From positions 62,001 to 126,000 of the forward strand of contig NZ_PXWG01000005.1 of NCBI RefSeq assembly GCF_003011965.1: a stretch of DNA of 64,000 nucleotides, in the 5' to 3' direction. The translations under genes were made by a program, and so were the position numbers. Within the stretch, counting starts at the first letter, position 1; each line of letters starts with the position of its first letter. Source of the stretch: Streptosporangium nondiastaticum. GTDB taxonomy: Bacteria; Actinomycetota; Actinomycetes; Streptomycetales; Streptomycetaceae. This document shows, piece after piece, positions 34,602 through 43,168 of the stretch. A model generated the notes under the pieces. The model did no database searches, was not told the origin of the DNA, and saw nothing but the letters and a program-made list of their open reading frames with translations.

Positions 34602-35630
34602 CTACGACGCCAGCGGATCCAGGTGCAGCGGCTGCACCTTGCCCTCCATCATCGCGCCGAGCCCGAGCACCGCGCACACGTCGGGATGGGCGGCGATCCG
34701 TACGGTCATCCCCGTGGCGTCCTCGATCATCCGGTCCAGGCCGGGCAGCACCGCGCTGCCGCCCGCGAGCATCACGCCGCGGTCGACCAGGTCCGCCACG
34801 AGGTCCGGCGGGCAGGCGCGCAGCACGCGACCGATCGCGTCCAGGACGGCGGTCAGCGGCGTGTGCATGACCTCGCGGACCTCGCTGGTGTTCACCAGGA
34901 CCGTACGGGACAGGCCCGTCGCCACGTCCCGGCCGCGGACCTCGGCGCTCTCCTGCACGGGGTCCGCGGCCAGCGCGCGGTGCAGCGGGTGCAGGCCCTG
35001 CGTCGGCAGCATCAGCTCGTGGCGGCTGCGCAGGTGCTCCACGACGGCGTAGTCCATGGCGTCGCCGCCGACCAGCACCTTCTCCGCCGCCACGATCGCC
35101 CCCAGCGACAGGACGGCGACCTGCGTGGACGCCGCCCCGCACACCACGATCATCGTCGCCTCGGGCTGCTCGACGGGCAGCCCGCAGCCCACCGCGGCGG
35201 CGATGAGGGTGTCCACGAGCTCCACGCGCCGCGTCCCCAGGCCCATCAGGGTCTCGACGGCGGCGCGGCGGGCGAGCGGGTCCGCGTCGTGCGGGAGGCA
35301 CACCGCCGCGCGCAGCATCGGCTTGCGCCGCCAGGCGCGGCGCACCTTGTCGCTGACGAGGCTGCGGAGCATCCGCTGGGCCATCTCGATGTCGACGACC
35401 GTGCCGCCGGACACCGGCCGGACGACGCTGATGTGGGCGGGAGTGCGCCCCGCCATGCCCTCGGCGAGCTGCCCGACCGCGATCAGCGAGCCGGTCCGGG
35501 TGTTGATCGCGGCGATGCTCGGCTCGTCCACGATCAGGCCGTTGTCGCGGAGGTAGACCCGGGTGCGGGCGGCTCCGAGGTCCACGGCGACGGTGCACCG
35601 GCGCAGTTGCTCAAGGCTGAAGGACGTCAT
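34602..35630 (-). CDS. mbl: MreB/Mbl-like actin homologue
   Basis: 342 residues, actin-like ATPase of the MreB branch. Phosphate 1 'VAVDLGAARTRVYL', phosphate 2 'MIVVCGAASTQVAVLSLG', adenosine box 'GVMLAGGSAVLPGLDRMI', connect region 'TLIAAAVGCGLPV'. It matches the short Mbl-type actin of Streptomyces, which supports spore-wall integrity rather than rod shape. ATG at 35630 (MTSFSLEQLRRC). The gene symbol is by resemblance. Confidence 0.85.
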   Translation of the reverse strand: MTSFSLEQLRRCTVAVDLGAARTRVYLRDNGLIVDEPSIAAINTRTGSLIAVGQLAEGMAGRTPAHISVVRPVSGGTVVDIEMAQRMLRSLVSDKVRRAWRRKPMLRAAVCLPHDADPLARRAAVETLMGLGTRRVELVDTLIAAAVGCGLPVEQPEATMIVVCGAASTQVAVLSLGAIVAAEKVLVGGDAMDYAVVEHLRSRHELMLPTQGLHPLHRALAADPVQESAEVRGRDVATGLSRTVLVNTSEVREVMHTPLTAVLDAIGRVLRACPPDLVADLVDRGVMLAGGSAVLPGLDRMIEDATGMTVRIAAHPDVCAVLGLGAMMEGKVQPLHLDPLAS

Positions 35631-35886
35631 GGCAGGGCCTCCCCTGAAACGGCGGTCGGGTGCACGAGGGGCCGCTGCCGCCGGGCGTCCCCGGGACCAT
35701 CGTGCGCGGCGGGAGACCGGGGCGCGCGCTGGAATGGGCCGCATGGGGGAAGGGGATCGGCAGGTGGGGTGACGGGGCGTCAGGGCTGGCGGGGGCCCGT
35801 GCCGTCCGGGCCGGCGGGGATCCGTGCCGTCAGGGCGGGAGGGGATCCGTGCCGTCAGGGCGGGAGGGGATCCGTGCCGTCCGGGA
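35631..35886 (-). other. Intergenic region upstream of mbl
   Basis: 256 bases between the polymerase gene stop and the mbl start. No gene seen. Its right half is filled by the 25-bp tandem repeat; its left half should hold the mbl promoter. Confidence 0.5.
35796..35886 (-). repeat. 25-bp tandem repeat, 3.6 copies, behind the polymerase gene
   Basis: Units at 35796, 35821, 35846 and partial at 35871. The units at 35821 and 35846 are identical (tccgtgccgtcagggcggga + gggga). The array starts right after the DNA polymerase I-like gene's stop on the minus strand. Confidence 0.95.
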
Positions 35887-37575
35887 TCACTTCGCGTCGC
35901 CGTAGCACTCCACCACGGCCGTCGTGAACGGGAACAGCACCGGGGTCTCGCCGAAGACGACGTGCGCGGCGCGGGCCGAGGCGGTGCGGATCGCCTCGGT
36001 GACGGCGGCCGCCTCGGCGTCCGGGCAGTGCACGATGACCTCGTCGTGCTGGAAGAAGACGAGCTCGGCGCGGAGCCCGGCGAGCTCCTGGCGCAGGGCG
36101 GCGAGCAGGGCCAGGGCCCAGTCCGCGGCGCTGCCCTGCACGACGAAGTTGCGGGTGAAACGGCCGCGGGCGCGGCCGGCCGGGGTGCTGCCGTAGCCGG
36201 GCCGGTCGTCCTCCTCGGCGGCCTGGGGGATGCCGGCCTCGTCGGGCAGGGCCGTCGAAGCCGGCGGGCACGTGCGCCCGAGCCAGGTGCGGACGAGGCG
36301 GCCCTCCTCGCCCGCGCGCGCCGCGTCGTCCACGAGGGCGACGGCGGCCGGGAAGCGGCGGCGCAGGTCGGCGAGGTTCTTCAGGCCGTCGCCGGAGGTC
36401 TGGCCGTAGATCGCGCCGAGCAGGGCGAGCTTGGCCCGCTCGCGGTCGCCGGCGAAGGCCCGGTCGGACAGCGCCGCGTACAGGTCGCGCTCGCCGCTCG
36501 CGGCCTCCATCAGGCCCGGGTCGCGGGAGACGGCGGCCAGGATGCGGGGCTCCATCTGATCGGCGTCGGCGACCACGAGCCGCCAGCCCGGGTCGGCGAC
36601 GACGGCGCGGCGCACGACGCGGGGGATCTGCAGGGCGCCCCCGCCGTTGGTGGTCCAGCGGCCGGAGACGGAGCCGCTCGGCACGTACTCGGCGCGGAAG
36701 CGGCCCTCGCGCACCCACGTCTGCAGCCAGGAGCGGCCGTGGGCGGTGTGCAGCCGGTACAGCTTCTTGTACTCCAGCAGGGGCTCCACGGCCGGGTGGT
36801 CGACGGCCTTGAGCTCCCACGCCCGCGTGGAGGACAGGGCGATGCCCCGGCGGGCGAAGGCCCGGACGATGTCGGCGGGCAGATCCGGCCGTACGCGGAC
36901 CTCCTCGCCGTCCCTGCTGAAGGCGCGGGACACGGCCTCCGCCAGCTCGGCCAGCCGCCGGGGCTCCAGACCGCCCGGGAAGTGCTCGCCGAGCAGCTCG
37001 TCCAGGAGCGCGCGGTGGGCGTCGGCGCGCCACGGCAGGCCGGCGCGGTTCAGCTCGGCGGCGACCAGCGCGCCCGCGGACTCCAGGGCGAGGAGCAGCA
37101 GGAGCCGCCCGGGGTGCTCGCTCGCCCGGGCCCGGGCGAGCTGGGCGGCGTGCACCTCGATCAGGGCGTCGAGCGGATCCGCGCCCGGCGGCAGCGGCAC
37201 CGGCCCCGGCTCGAACAGCGACGGCTGCCCGCCGGCCGCGCGCGGCGGCGGATCGGCGGGCACGGGCAGCCCGCGCAGCCGCGCCCACGCCGCGGCGAGC
37301 GACCGCGGCTGCCCGGACTGGCCCTCCTCATGGCCGATGAGGAGGTGCTCGGCGGCCTCCACGTCGTAGCACCGCTCGACGCGCAGGCCCGCCGCGAGCA
37401 GCTGCGGATAGTGCTGCGCGGTGGACCGCCACACCCACCGCCCGACCCCCGGCCGCGCCCGCACCGCCTCGGCCAGGCTGCCCGCCGACTCGACCGGCCC
37501 GGCGGGCTCCCCCATGAGGTCGACGGGGCGGAGACGGACACCCCCGTCGCCCGTCTCCGCCACCGCCAGCCTCAC
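35887..37575 (-). CDS. DNA polymerase I-like protein (family A)
   Basis: 562 residues with a full family A polymerase domain: motif A 'VVADADQMEPRILAAVS', motif B 'KLALLGAIYGQTSGDGLKNL', motif C 'FFQHDEVIVHCP'. No 5'-nuclease domain; the N-terminal 200 residues stand where a 3'-5' exonuclease would be, but the acidic exonuclease motifs are not obvious. This is a second polymerase beside the housekeeping PolA, probably for repair. GTG at 37575 gives VRLAVAETGDGG. Confidence 0.88.
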   Translation of the reverse strand: MRLAVAETGDGGVRLRPVDLMGEPAGPVESAGSLAEAVRARPGVGRWVWRSTAQHYPQLLAAGLRVERCYDVEAAEHLLIGHEEGQSGQPRSLAAAWARLRGLPVPADPPPRAAGGQPSLFEPGPVPLPPGADPLDALIEVHAAQLARARASEHPGRLLLLLALESAGALVAAELNRAGLPWRADAHRALLDELLGEHFPGGLEPRRLAELAEAVSRAFSRDGEEVRVRPDLPADIVRAFARRGIALSSTRAWELKAVDHPAVEPLLEYKKLYRLHTAHGRSWLQTWVREGRFRAEYVPSGSVSGRWTTNGGGALQIPRVVRRAVVADPGWRLVVADADQMEPRILAAVSRDPGLMEAASGERDLYAALSDRAFAGDRERAKLALLGAIYGQTSGDGLKNLADLRRRFPAAVALVDDAARAGEEGRLVRTWLGRTCPPASTALPDEAGIPQAAEEDDRPGYGSTPAGRARGRFTRNFVVQGSAADWALALLAALRQELAGLRAELVFFQHDEVIVHCPDAEAAAVTEAIRTASARAAHVVFGETPVLFPFTTAVVECYGDAK

Positions 37576-37650
37576 GGGAAAGATCCTGCCAGCAGGCACT
37601 GACAATCGCCGTGACCTGCGGGGTTGCGGGTCGCGGGCTACGTTGGGGGT

Positions 37651-37977
37651 ATGACCGGAAACGGAAACTGGCAGGTGGCCGCGGACGTGGAAGGCCGCCC
37701 GACCCGGCAGGGCTGCACCCACCTGGACGAGGCGGCCGCCGAGGTCACCCCGAGCACGACGGAGGGCTGCGAGGACTGCCTGCGCACGGGCGGCACGTGG
37801 GTGCACCTGCGCGAGTGCCTGGTCTGCGGCCACGTCGCCTGCTGCGACAGCTCCCCGAACCGGCACGCGAGCGCCCACGCGCGCACCGTGCCCGGACACG
37901 ACCTCGCCCGGTCCTTCGAACCGGGCGAGGAGTGGGCGTGGTGCTACGCGGACGAGCTGCTGCTGGTGCCGACGTAG
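37651..37977 (+). CDS. UBP-type zinc finger protein
   Basis: 108 residues, single ZnF-UBP domain. Ligands: 'GCTHLDEA', 'GCEDCLRTG', 'RECLVCGHVACCDSS', then the His cluster in 'NRHASAHARTVPGHDL' and 'WAWCYADE'. Small bacterial proteins of this type are common in actinobacteria; their role is unknown. The ATG at 37651 has only a weak site upstream (TTGGGGGT). Convergent with the hydrolase gene; a 14-bp repeat lies between them. Confidence 0.88.
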   Translation: MTGNGNWQVAADVEGRPTRQGCTHLDEAAAEVTPSTTEGCEDCLRTGGTWVHLRECLVCGHVACCDSSPNRHASAHARTVPGHDLARSFEPGEEWAWCYADELLLVPT

Positions 37978-37980
37978 ACC

Positions 37981-38008
37981 ACCGGGGTCAGAACACCGGG
38001 GTCAGACC
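37981..38008. repeat. 14-bp tandem duplication at the end of the hydrolase gene
   Basis: accggggtcagaac (37981) and accggggtcagacc (37995). On the minus strand each holds TGA; the one at 38002-38004 is the hydrolase stop. Confidence 0.9.
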
Positions 38009-38856
38009 GCCGCCGGCTGCGGCTCCCCCGTGAGTGCGGTCAGCAGCCGCCCGGCGAACTCCGCCGGGCGCTCCGTGACGCCCAGGTGGCCGCCCGGGAA
38101 CTCCGCCAGCGGGCTGCCGGTCAGCTCCGCGAGGCGGGCGGCCGGCCCGTACAGCCCCACCTGTCCGCGCGACTCCCGGCCCGCCGCCGGGACCAGCTGG
38201 TGCGCGGCGTCGCGGAGAGCGGCGACGTCCGGGGCCCACCCGGTGAACGGGCACAGGATGTGCTCCAGGAAGACCGGGAGGTTGGCGTACATCCGCGGCG
38301 CCATCTCCTGGATCTCGGGCGGCAGTTCGGCCTGGTGATCCGGCGACCGGTCGCCCCCGAGCCCCTCGCTGAAGCGGGCCATCGCCGCACCGGCCCCCTC
38401 CTTGCGGAAGATGTCGCGCACCTCCGCGTAGAGCGCCCGGTACGGTGCGGGGTCCTCCAGCAGCTCCACGAGCGGCGGTTCGTGGGCGACGACCCGCCGC
38501 ACCCGGCCGGGGTGCCGGGCCAGCAGGTCGAGCGCGACGATCGCGCCCGCGCTGCAGCCGAGCACGTCGGCGGGCTCGTCCGGTGAGAGCAGTTCGAGCA
38601 GCCGGTACGCGTCGTCGCTCCACACGACCACCCGCTGGTCGGCGACGGGGCCGTCGAGCGGGCTGCGGGACATGCTGCGCGGGTCGAAGGAGACCACGGT
38701 GTACCGGGTCGCCAGGTCCCTGGTGACGGCCTTGTACAGGCCGGCGTCGGCGCCCGCGCCGGGTATCAGCAGGAGGACCGGGCCGCTGCCGCGCTGTTCG
38801 TAGTAGAGGGTGGCGCCGGGCACGTCGAGGGTGCCGGTGGTGGGCTCGTTCGTCAC
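38002..38856 (-). CDS. Alpha/beta hydrolase
   Basis: 284 residues. Oxyanion segment 'LLLIPGAGADAGLYKAV', nucleophile elbow 'DVLGCSAGAIVALDLLA', acid in the usual place, and His in 'FPGGHLGVTERP'. No signal peptide. The substrate is unknown. Its GTG overlaps the stop of the TetR gene (GTGA), so the TetR regulator and hydrolase form one unit, probably with the hydrolase under its control. Confidence 0.88.
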   Translation of the reverse strand: MTNEPTTGTLDVPGATLYYEQRGSGPVLLLIPGAGADAGLYKAVTRDLATRYTVVSFDPRSMSRSPLDGPVADQRVVVWSDDAYRLLELLSPDEPADVLGCSAGAIVALDLLARHPGRVRRVVAHEPPLVELLEDPAPYRALYAEVRDIFRKEGAGAAMARFSEGLGGDRSPDHQAELPPEIQEMAPRMYANLPVFLEHILCPFTGWAPDVAALRDAAHQLVPAAGRESRGQVGLYGPAARLAELTGSPLAEFPGGHLGVTERPAEFAGRLLTALTGEPQPAAV

Positions 38857-39443
38857 TTGTTCTTGCTCCCGTCGTGTCGGGACGGCCAGTTCTCCAGCAC
38901 CTGGTGGAGCGCGTCGAGCGAGCGCGCCCAGGACTCCCCGATGTCGCGGGAGTGGCCGAAGCCGCCGCCGAGTTCGAGGTGGATGTAGCCGTGGAAGGTG
39001 CTCCGCAGGAGGCGGCCCGCGTCGGTCAGGTCGGGTTCGGCGAGGTCGTAGGCGCGCAGCATGCCGTAGGTCAGCTCGACGCTGCGGCGGAAGCCTACGG
39101 AGCCTGCGACCTCTTCCGGCTCGAACCGCATCTGGGTCGCGGCGTAGCGGCCGGGGTGGTCGAGGGCGTACTGCCGGTAGGCGTCGGCGAAGGCGACGAG
39201 CGCGTCCTTCCCGGCGCGCCCGGCGACCGCCGCGGCGATGCGGTCGGTCATCTCCTCGGACCCGAGCAGCCCGATGCGGACGCGCAGGTCGCGCAGGTTC
39301 TTCACGTGCGAGTACAGACTCGCGTCCTTCACGCCGAGCCGCCGCGCGAGCGCGGAGACGGTGACGTTGTCGAGCCCGCCCTCGTCGGCCATGTCGGCGG
39401 CGGCCGCGGTGACTTTGGCGGCGGTGAGTCCGGCGCGGACCAT
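38853..39443 (-). CDS. TetR-family regulator
   Basis: 196 residues. N-terminal helix-turn-helix 'LDNVTVSALARRLGVKDASL', 'YSHVKNLRDLRVRIGLLG', and a C-terminal ligand domain of the WHG type ('RLLRSTFHGYIHLELGGGFG'). ATG at 39443 follows GAGGAG, and this site is itself part of a long inverted repeat, implying autorepression. Operon with the downstream hydrolase. Confidence 0.9.
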   Translation of the reverse strand: MVRAGLTAAKVTAAAADMADEGGLDNVTVSALARRLGVKDASLYSHVKNLRDLRVRIGLLGSEEMTDRIAAAVAGRAGKDALVAFADAYRQYALDHPGRYAATQMRFEPEEVAGSVGFRRSVELTYGMLRAYDLAEPDLTDAGRLLRSTFHGYIHLELGGGFGHSRDIGESWARSLDALHQVLENWPSRHDGSKNK

Positions 39444-39453
39444 GGGGGATCTC

Positions 39454-39480
39454 CTCTTTCCTAGGGCCTCTAGGAAAGAG
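39454..39480 (-). promoter_or_regulatory. 27-bp inverted repeat, candidate TetR operator
   Basis: Perfect 11-bp arms ctctttcctag / ctaggaaagag with spacer ggcct, immediately upstream of and overlapping the TetR gene's GAGGAG site. Fits a self-repressing TetR operator. Confidence 0.8.
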
Positions 39481-39631
39481 ACTAGCATCTCTAGATCATT
39501 TGGGTATGGGCATATCGACCGTCCGGACGACACGAAGAAACGGTCGCCCCTCACCCGTACGTGTGCGACTACCGTCGTTCCCGGGAGACGTCGCCACGAG
39601 ATCGCACACCATTTCGCCCATGGGAGCAGTG

Positions 39632-40246
39632 ATGGCCGCAGAAGCCAGGCGTGAGCAGCAGGAGCGAGCCACCCCGGAGAACTGGATGTACCCGCCGGCC
39701 GACGGCTGGACGTACGACCAGGTGAAGGAGCTGGTCCTGCCGTTCGACTGGGAACTTCTGGATGGGAACATCGTGGTACGAGGGGCAACCAAGTGGTGGC
39801 ACAACCGCGTTCGGGACCGGCTGTACTTCGGTTTGGAGAGCGCCAGGCGCGAGCCGTTTGCCGTTGATGTGGAGCAGCCGGTCTTCATTGACGAGCACAA
39901 CGTGCCGAAACCGGATGTCGTGGTCTTCGACAAGATCGGGCTCGATATCCGCACCCTGGACTGCATCCCTGTCGAGAAGGTCGCCCTCGCCATCGAGGTC
40001 GTGTCCCCGAGATCACGCAGGGAAGACCGCTTCTCGAAGCCGGGTATGTACGCCGAGGTCTGCATCGACCAGTACTGGCGCGTCGAGCGAGGGGAGGACG
40101 ATGTCCCCAGGGTCCACGAGTTCTGGCTGCACCCCGAAGCGGGTGTCTATGCGCCCGCCCCCGACCGCCCCACCCACACCACCATCCTCAAGACCGACGT
40201 CCCCTTCCCCGTCGAGATCGACCTGCGCAGCCTCATCGAGGTGTGA
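39632..40246 (+). CDS. Uma2-family (DUF820) PD-(D/E)XK nuclease-like protein
   Basis: 204 residues. Family pattern: 'WELLDGNIVVRG' (Glu), 'VPKPDVVVFD' (PD), 'ALAIEVVSPRSRREDRFSKP' (ExxSxxS...D...K) and 'YAEVCIDQYWRV'. ATG at 39632 has GGGAG 5 bases before it. These proteins are widespread in Streptomyces and cyanobacteria; their biological role is not known. Its last 14 bases overlap the convergent PadR gene. Confidence 0.88.
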   Translation: MAAEARREQQERATPENWMYPPADGWTYDQVKELVLPFDWELLDGNIVVRGATKWWHNRVRDRLYFGLESARREPFAVDVEQPVFIDEHNVPKPDVVVFDKIGLDIRTLDCIPVEKVALAIEVVSPRSRREDRFSKPGMYAEVCIDQYWRVERGEDDVPRVHEFWLHPEAGVYAPAPDRPTHTTILKTDVPFPVEIDLRSLIEV

Positions 40247-40805
40247 CCCGTTCGTCCGCCATCTCGTAAGCCCCCGCCTCCAGACGGGCGATGAGGCCGC
40301 GGGTCCAGGCGTCACCCGACTCCGCCGTGTGGATCCACAGCCCCATGATCTCGGCGATGTGCCCCCAGTCCTCGCCCTCCGCAGGAGTCCAGTGGCGGCG
40401 GATCTCCTCGCGCCACTCCTCCAGGGCCGCCACCCGCTGCCGCAGCAGGGCGATGGCCTCCGCGCGCGGGAGGTCGGTGAGGAAGCCGACGCCGGCCGTG
40501 AGGACGTCCGTCTTCTCGTCGTGGGCGGAGAGGGCGTGCCGGAGCAGGCGGAGGTACTCCTCCTCGCCGTCCGGCGTCAGTTCGTACTCCGTGCGGGGAG
40601 GGCCGCCGGCCTCGCTCGGGGCCGTGTCGTGGGCGACGAGCAGGCCTTGCTTCGCCATCGCCTTGAGCGCGTGGTAGATCGAGCCCGGTTTGGCGTTGGA
40701 CCACTCGTGCGCGCCCCACATCTCCATGTCGTTGCGGACCTGGTAGCCGTGCGCCCGCCCGTGCTGCCGCACGGCTCCCAGGACCAGCAGCCGGATCGCC
40801 GACAT
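40233..40805 (-). CDS. PadR-family regulator
   Basis: 190 residues. Winged helix with 'AHGYQVRNDMEMWGAHEWSN' and 'KPGSIYHALKAMAKQGLL', wing 'RTEYELTPDGEEEYLRLL', and a long C-terminal helical dimerisation domain. The target is not obvious; no large transporter is beside it. Confidence 0.9.
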   Translation of the reverse strand: MSAIRLLVLGAVRQHGRAHGYQVRNDMEMWGAHEWSNAKPGSIYHALKAMAKQGLLVAHDTAPSEAGGPPRTEYELTPDGEEEYLRLLRHALSAHDEKTDVLTAGVGFLTDLPRAEAIALLRQRVAALEEWREEIRRHWTPAEGEDWGHIAEIMGLWIHTAESGDAWTRGLIARLEAGAYEMADERVTPR

Positions 40806-40880
40806 CTCGCCTTCCGTTCCCCTCGCTCCGCCATCGCTCGGATGCTCAGGTTAGGCGGAGCCGGAGGGGACCGGCTTTGT

Positions 40881-40916
40881 CAACCCCCGTCGGAGTCCAC
40901 GTCAGCGTCCACGTCA
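40881..40916 (-). repeat. 12-bp tandem repeat x3 spanning the DinB-family stop
   Basis: On the minus strand TGACGTGGACGC, TGACGTGGACTC, CGACGGGGGTTG. The first TGA (40916-40914) is the gene's stop; the second is in frame; in the third copy it has become CGA. Confidence 0.9.
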
Positions 40917-41474
40917 GGCGCCGTCGCCGCTGCCGGAGGCCTGCGCCGCCTCCGCCACCAGTTCGAACGCCGTCTTCCCGTCGAGCGACTCGCGGATGAC
41001 GTCGGCGTGCCCCGCGTGCCGCGCGAACTCCTCGACCAGGTGGAGGAGCAGCCACCGCATCGACACCCGGCTGTCCGCCGGGAACCACGGGGCTTCCGGC
41101 AGCGGGAACGTGTCCTCCAGGCTGGGCACGGAGCGGATGAACTCCTCCGTCTCCGCGGCCACCTTCTCCCAGTGGGCGAGCACCCCGGCGACCGTCTCGC
41201 CCTCAAGGAGGCGGAAGCCGTCGGCCCACGAGGACGGGTCCTGCTCGGTCTCCGCTCCCCGGCCCTGGGCCAGCCGCAGCCAGTTCAGCTCGGCCTGCGC
41301 CACGTGCTTGACGAGCCCGCCGAGGGACAGCTCGCTCGCGCTCGGCTTCAGCGCCGCCTGTTCGTCGGTCAGGCCGAGCAGCGCGCGGCGCAGGCCGCCC
41401 CGCTGGGCTTCTACGAAGGCCAGCAGCGTGCCGCGCTCGTCGGCGACGTTCTTCTCGATCACGTGCGTGGGCAT
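40914..41474 (-). CDS. DinB-family protein (mycothiol-dependent enzyme-like)
   Basis: 186-residue DinB/DUF664 four-helix protein. Metal ligands: His in 'LVKHVAQAELNWL' and the pair in 'EEFARHAGHADVIRE'. Many actinobacterial relatives are mycothiol-dependent transferases; this exact function is unknown. The gene is preceded by a long inverted repeat at 41537-41568 and ends in an in-frame stop repeat. Confidence 0.88.
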   Translation of the reverse strand: MPTHVIEKNVADERGTLLAFVEAQRGGLRRALLGLTDEQAALKPSASELSLGGLVKHVAQAELNWLRLAQGRGAETEQDPSSWADGFRLLEGETVAGVLAHWEKVAAETEEFIRSVPSLEDTFPLPEAPWFPADSRVSMRWLLLHLVEEFARHAGHADVIRESLDGKTAFELVAEAAQASGSGDGA

Positions 41475-41536
41475 GGTTCCCCCGTCGTTTTCTGTGGTTT
41501 CCCGGTCGGTCGTGAGTTGGTCGTGATGAGCTCAGG

Positions 41537-41568
41537 CTAGGACTGATTGAGGTCAGATTCGGTCCTAG
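41537..41568 (-). promoter_or_regulatory. Inverted repeat upstream of the DinB-family gene
   Basis: Arms ctaggac / gtcctag separated by 18 bases; the inner part also holds gattgaggtcagattc-like half sites. It lies 63-94 bases upstream of the DinB-family start, where an activator or repressor site is expected. Confidence 0.45.
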
Positions 41569-41571
41569 AAC

Positions 41572-41638
41572 ACCCTCGGAGCGAGAACCTCCTCGGATGG
41601 GAACCTCCTCGGAGCGGGAACCTCCTCAGAACGGGAAC
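41572..41638 (-). repeat. 16-17-bp tandem repeat x4 spanning the aldehyde dehydrogenase stop
   Basis: Units at 41572, 41589, 41605 and 41622 (ctcctcggagcgggaac type). The rightmost encodes the last residues (Pro-Phe-stop); in the other copies the TGA is CGA on the minus strand. Confidence 0.9.
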
Positions 41639-43083
41639 TTCGTCCGCCCGTGCTGGATCGAGATCCACTTCGTCGTCGTGAACGCGTCCACCATCGCGTC
41701 CCCGTTCAGCCGCCCGACCCCCGACGCCTTCTCCCCGCCGAACGGCACGATCGGCTCGTCGTGGACGGTCCCGTCGTTGACGTGGATCATCCCGGAGTCG
41801 ATGCGCTTGGCCACCCGCACGCCGCGCTCGACGTCCCACGTGTGGACGGCGCCGCTCAGCCCGTACGGCGTGGCGTTCGCCAGCCGGATCGCCTCCTCCT
41901 CGCCGTCGAAGGGGATGATCAGCGCGACGGGACCGAAGATCTCCTGGCCGAGGATGGCCGCGTCGGCCTTCAGGCCGGTCAGGACGGACGGCGAGACGAG
42001 CGTGCCCTCGGCCCCGCCCCGTACGAGCGCGGTCGCGCCGTCCGCGACGGCCTGCTCGACGAGCGCGCCGATGGCCTCGGCCTGCCCGGCGTGGATGAGG
42101 GGGCCGATGTGGGTGGCGGGGTCGCCGGGGTCGCCGACCTTGAGGCTCTTGACCTTGGCGACGAACTTCTCGGTGAACTCCTGCTCCACCGAGCGGTCCA
42201 CGAGCACCCGGTTGGCGGCCATGCAGACCTGCCCCTGGTGGATGAACCGGCTGAAGACCGCGGCGTCGACCGCGTAGTCGAGGTCGGCGTCGTCGAGGAC
42301 GATCAGTGCGCTGTTGCCGCCGAGCTCCAGGATCGTGCGCTTGAAGTGGCCGGCGGCGACCGTGGCCACGTGGCGCCCGACCTTGTCGGAGCCCGTGAAG
42401 GAGATGACCTTCGGGACCGGGTGCTCGATGAGCGCGTCGCCGATCTCCGCGATGTCGGTGACGACGACGTTGAGGACGCCGGCCGGCAGCCCCGCCTCCT
42501 CGAAGACCTTGGCGACCAGCCCGCCGCCGCATATCGGCGTGTTCTGGTGCGGCTTGAGGACGACCGCGTTGCCGAGCGCGAGCGCCGGCGCGACGGACTT
42601 GACCGACAGCAGGAAGGGGAAGTTGAACGGGCTGATCACGCCGACGACGCCGACCGGCACCCGGTAGAGGCGGTTCTCCTTGGTGTCGTCCGGCGACGGC
42701 AGGATCCGGCCCTCCGCGCGCAGCGCGAGGTGCAGCGCCTCGCGCAGGAACTCGCGCACCAGGTGCAGCTCGAACGCCGCCTTCAGCGCCGTGCCGCCGC
42801 ACTCCGCGGTGATCGCGGCGGCCAGTTCCGCCTCCCGGTCGTCGATGATGCGCAGCGCGCGCTCGAAGACGAGCCGGCGGGTGTACGGGTTGGTGGCGCC
42901 CCACGCGGCCTGGGCGCGCTCGGCGGCCCGGTAGGCCTGGTCGATCTCGGCGACGCCGGCGACGGTGATGGAGGCGAGCTTCTCCCCGTCGTACGGGTTG
43001 AAGTCGACGATGTCCCACGAGCCGGTGCCGGACCGCCACTCGCCGTCGATGTACTGGAAGGCCAATTCTTCGAAGTAGGACAT
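41626..43083 (-). CDS. Aldehyde dehydrogenase (benzaldehyde/vanillin type)
   Basis: 485 residues, NAD(P)-dependent aldehyde oxidation to the acid. 'GVISPFNFPFLLSVKSVAPA', cofactor Lys in 'AVVLKPHQNTP', 'SFTGSDKVGRHV', catalytic Glu in 'ILELGGNSALIV' and Cys in 'HQGQVCMAANRV'. 'GQEIFGPVALIIPF' and 'PFGGEKASGVGRLNGD' complete the fold. Sequence style is that of aromatic aldehyde dehydrogenases. ATG at 43083 with AGGGA upstream. Confidence 0.93.
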   Translation of the reverse strand: MSYFEELAFQYIDGEWRSGTGSWDIVDFNPYDGEKLASITVAGVAEIDQAYRAAERAQAAWGATNPYTRRLVFERALRIIDDREAELAAAITAECGGTALKAAFELHLVREFLREALHLALRAEGRILPSPDDTKENRLYRVPVGVVGVISPFNFPFLLSVKSVAPALALGNAVVLKPHQNTPICGGGLVAKVFEEAGLPAGVLNVVVTDIAEIGDALIEHPVPKVISFTGSDKVGRHVATVAAGHFKRTILELGGNSALIVLDDADLDYAVDAAVFSRFIHQGQVCMAANRVLVDRSVEQEFTEKFVAKVKSLKVGDPGDPATHIGPLIHAGQAEAIGALVEQAVADGATALVRGGAEGTLVSPSVLTGLKADAAILGQEIFGPVALIIPFDGEEEAIRLANATPYGLSGAVHTWDVERGVRVAKRIDSGMIHVNDGTVHDEPIVPFGGEKASGVGRLNGDAMVDAFTTTKWISIQHGRTKFPF

Positions 43084-43168
43084 GTGCCATCCCTGCCTGG
43101 AGATACGGGGGCGCTCGCGGCGCCCGAACCGGAATGCGCTCCTGATGGGACGTCATCGTACTGATGTG

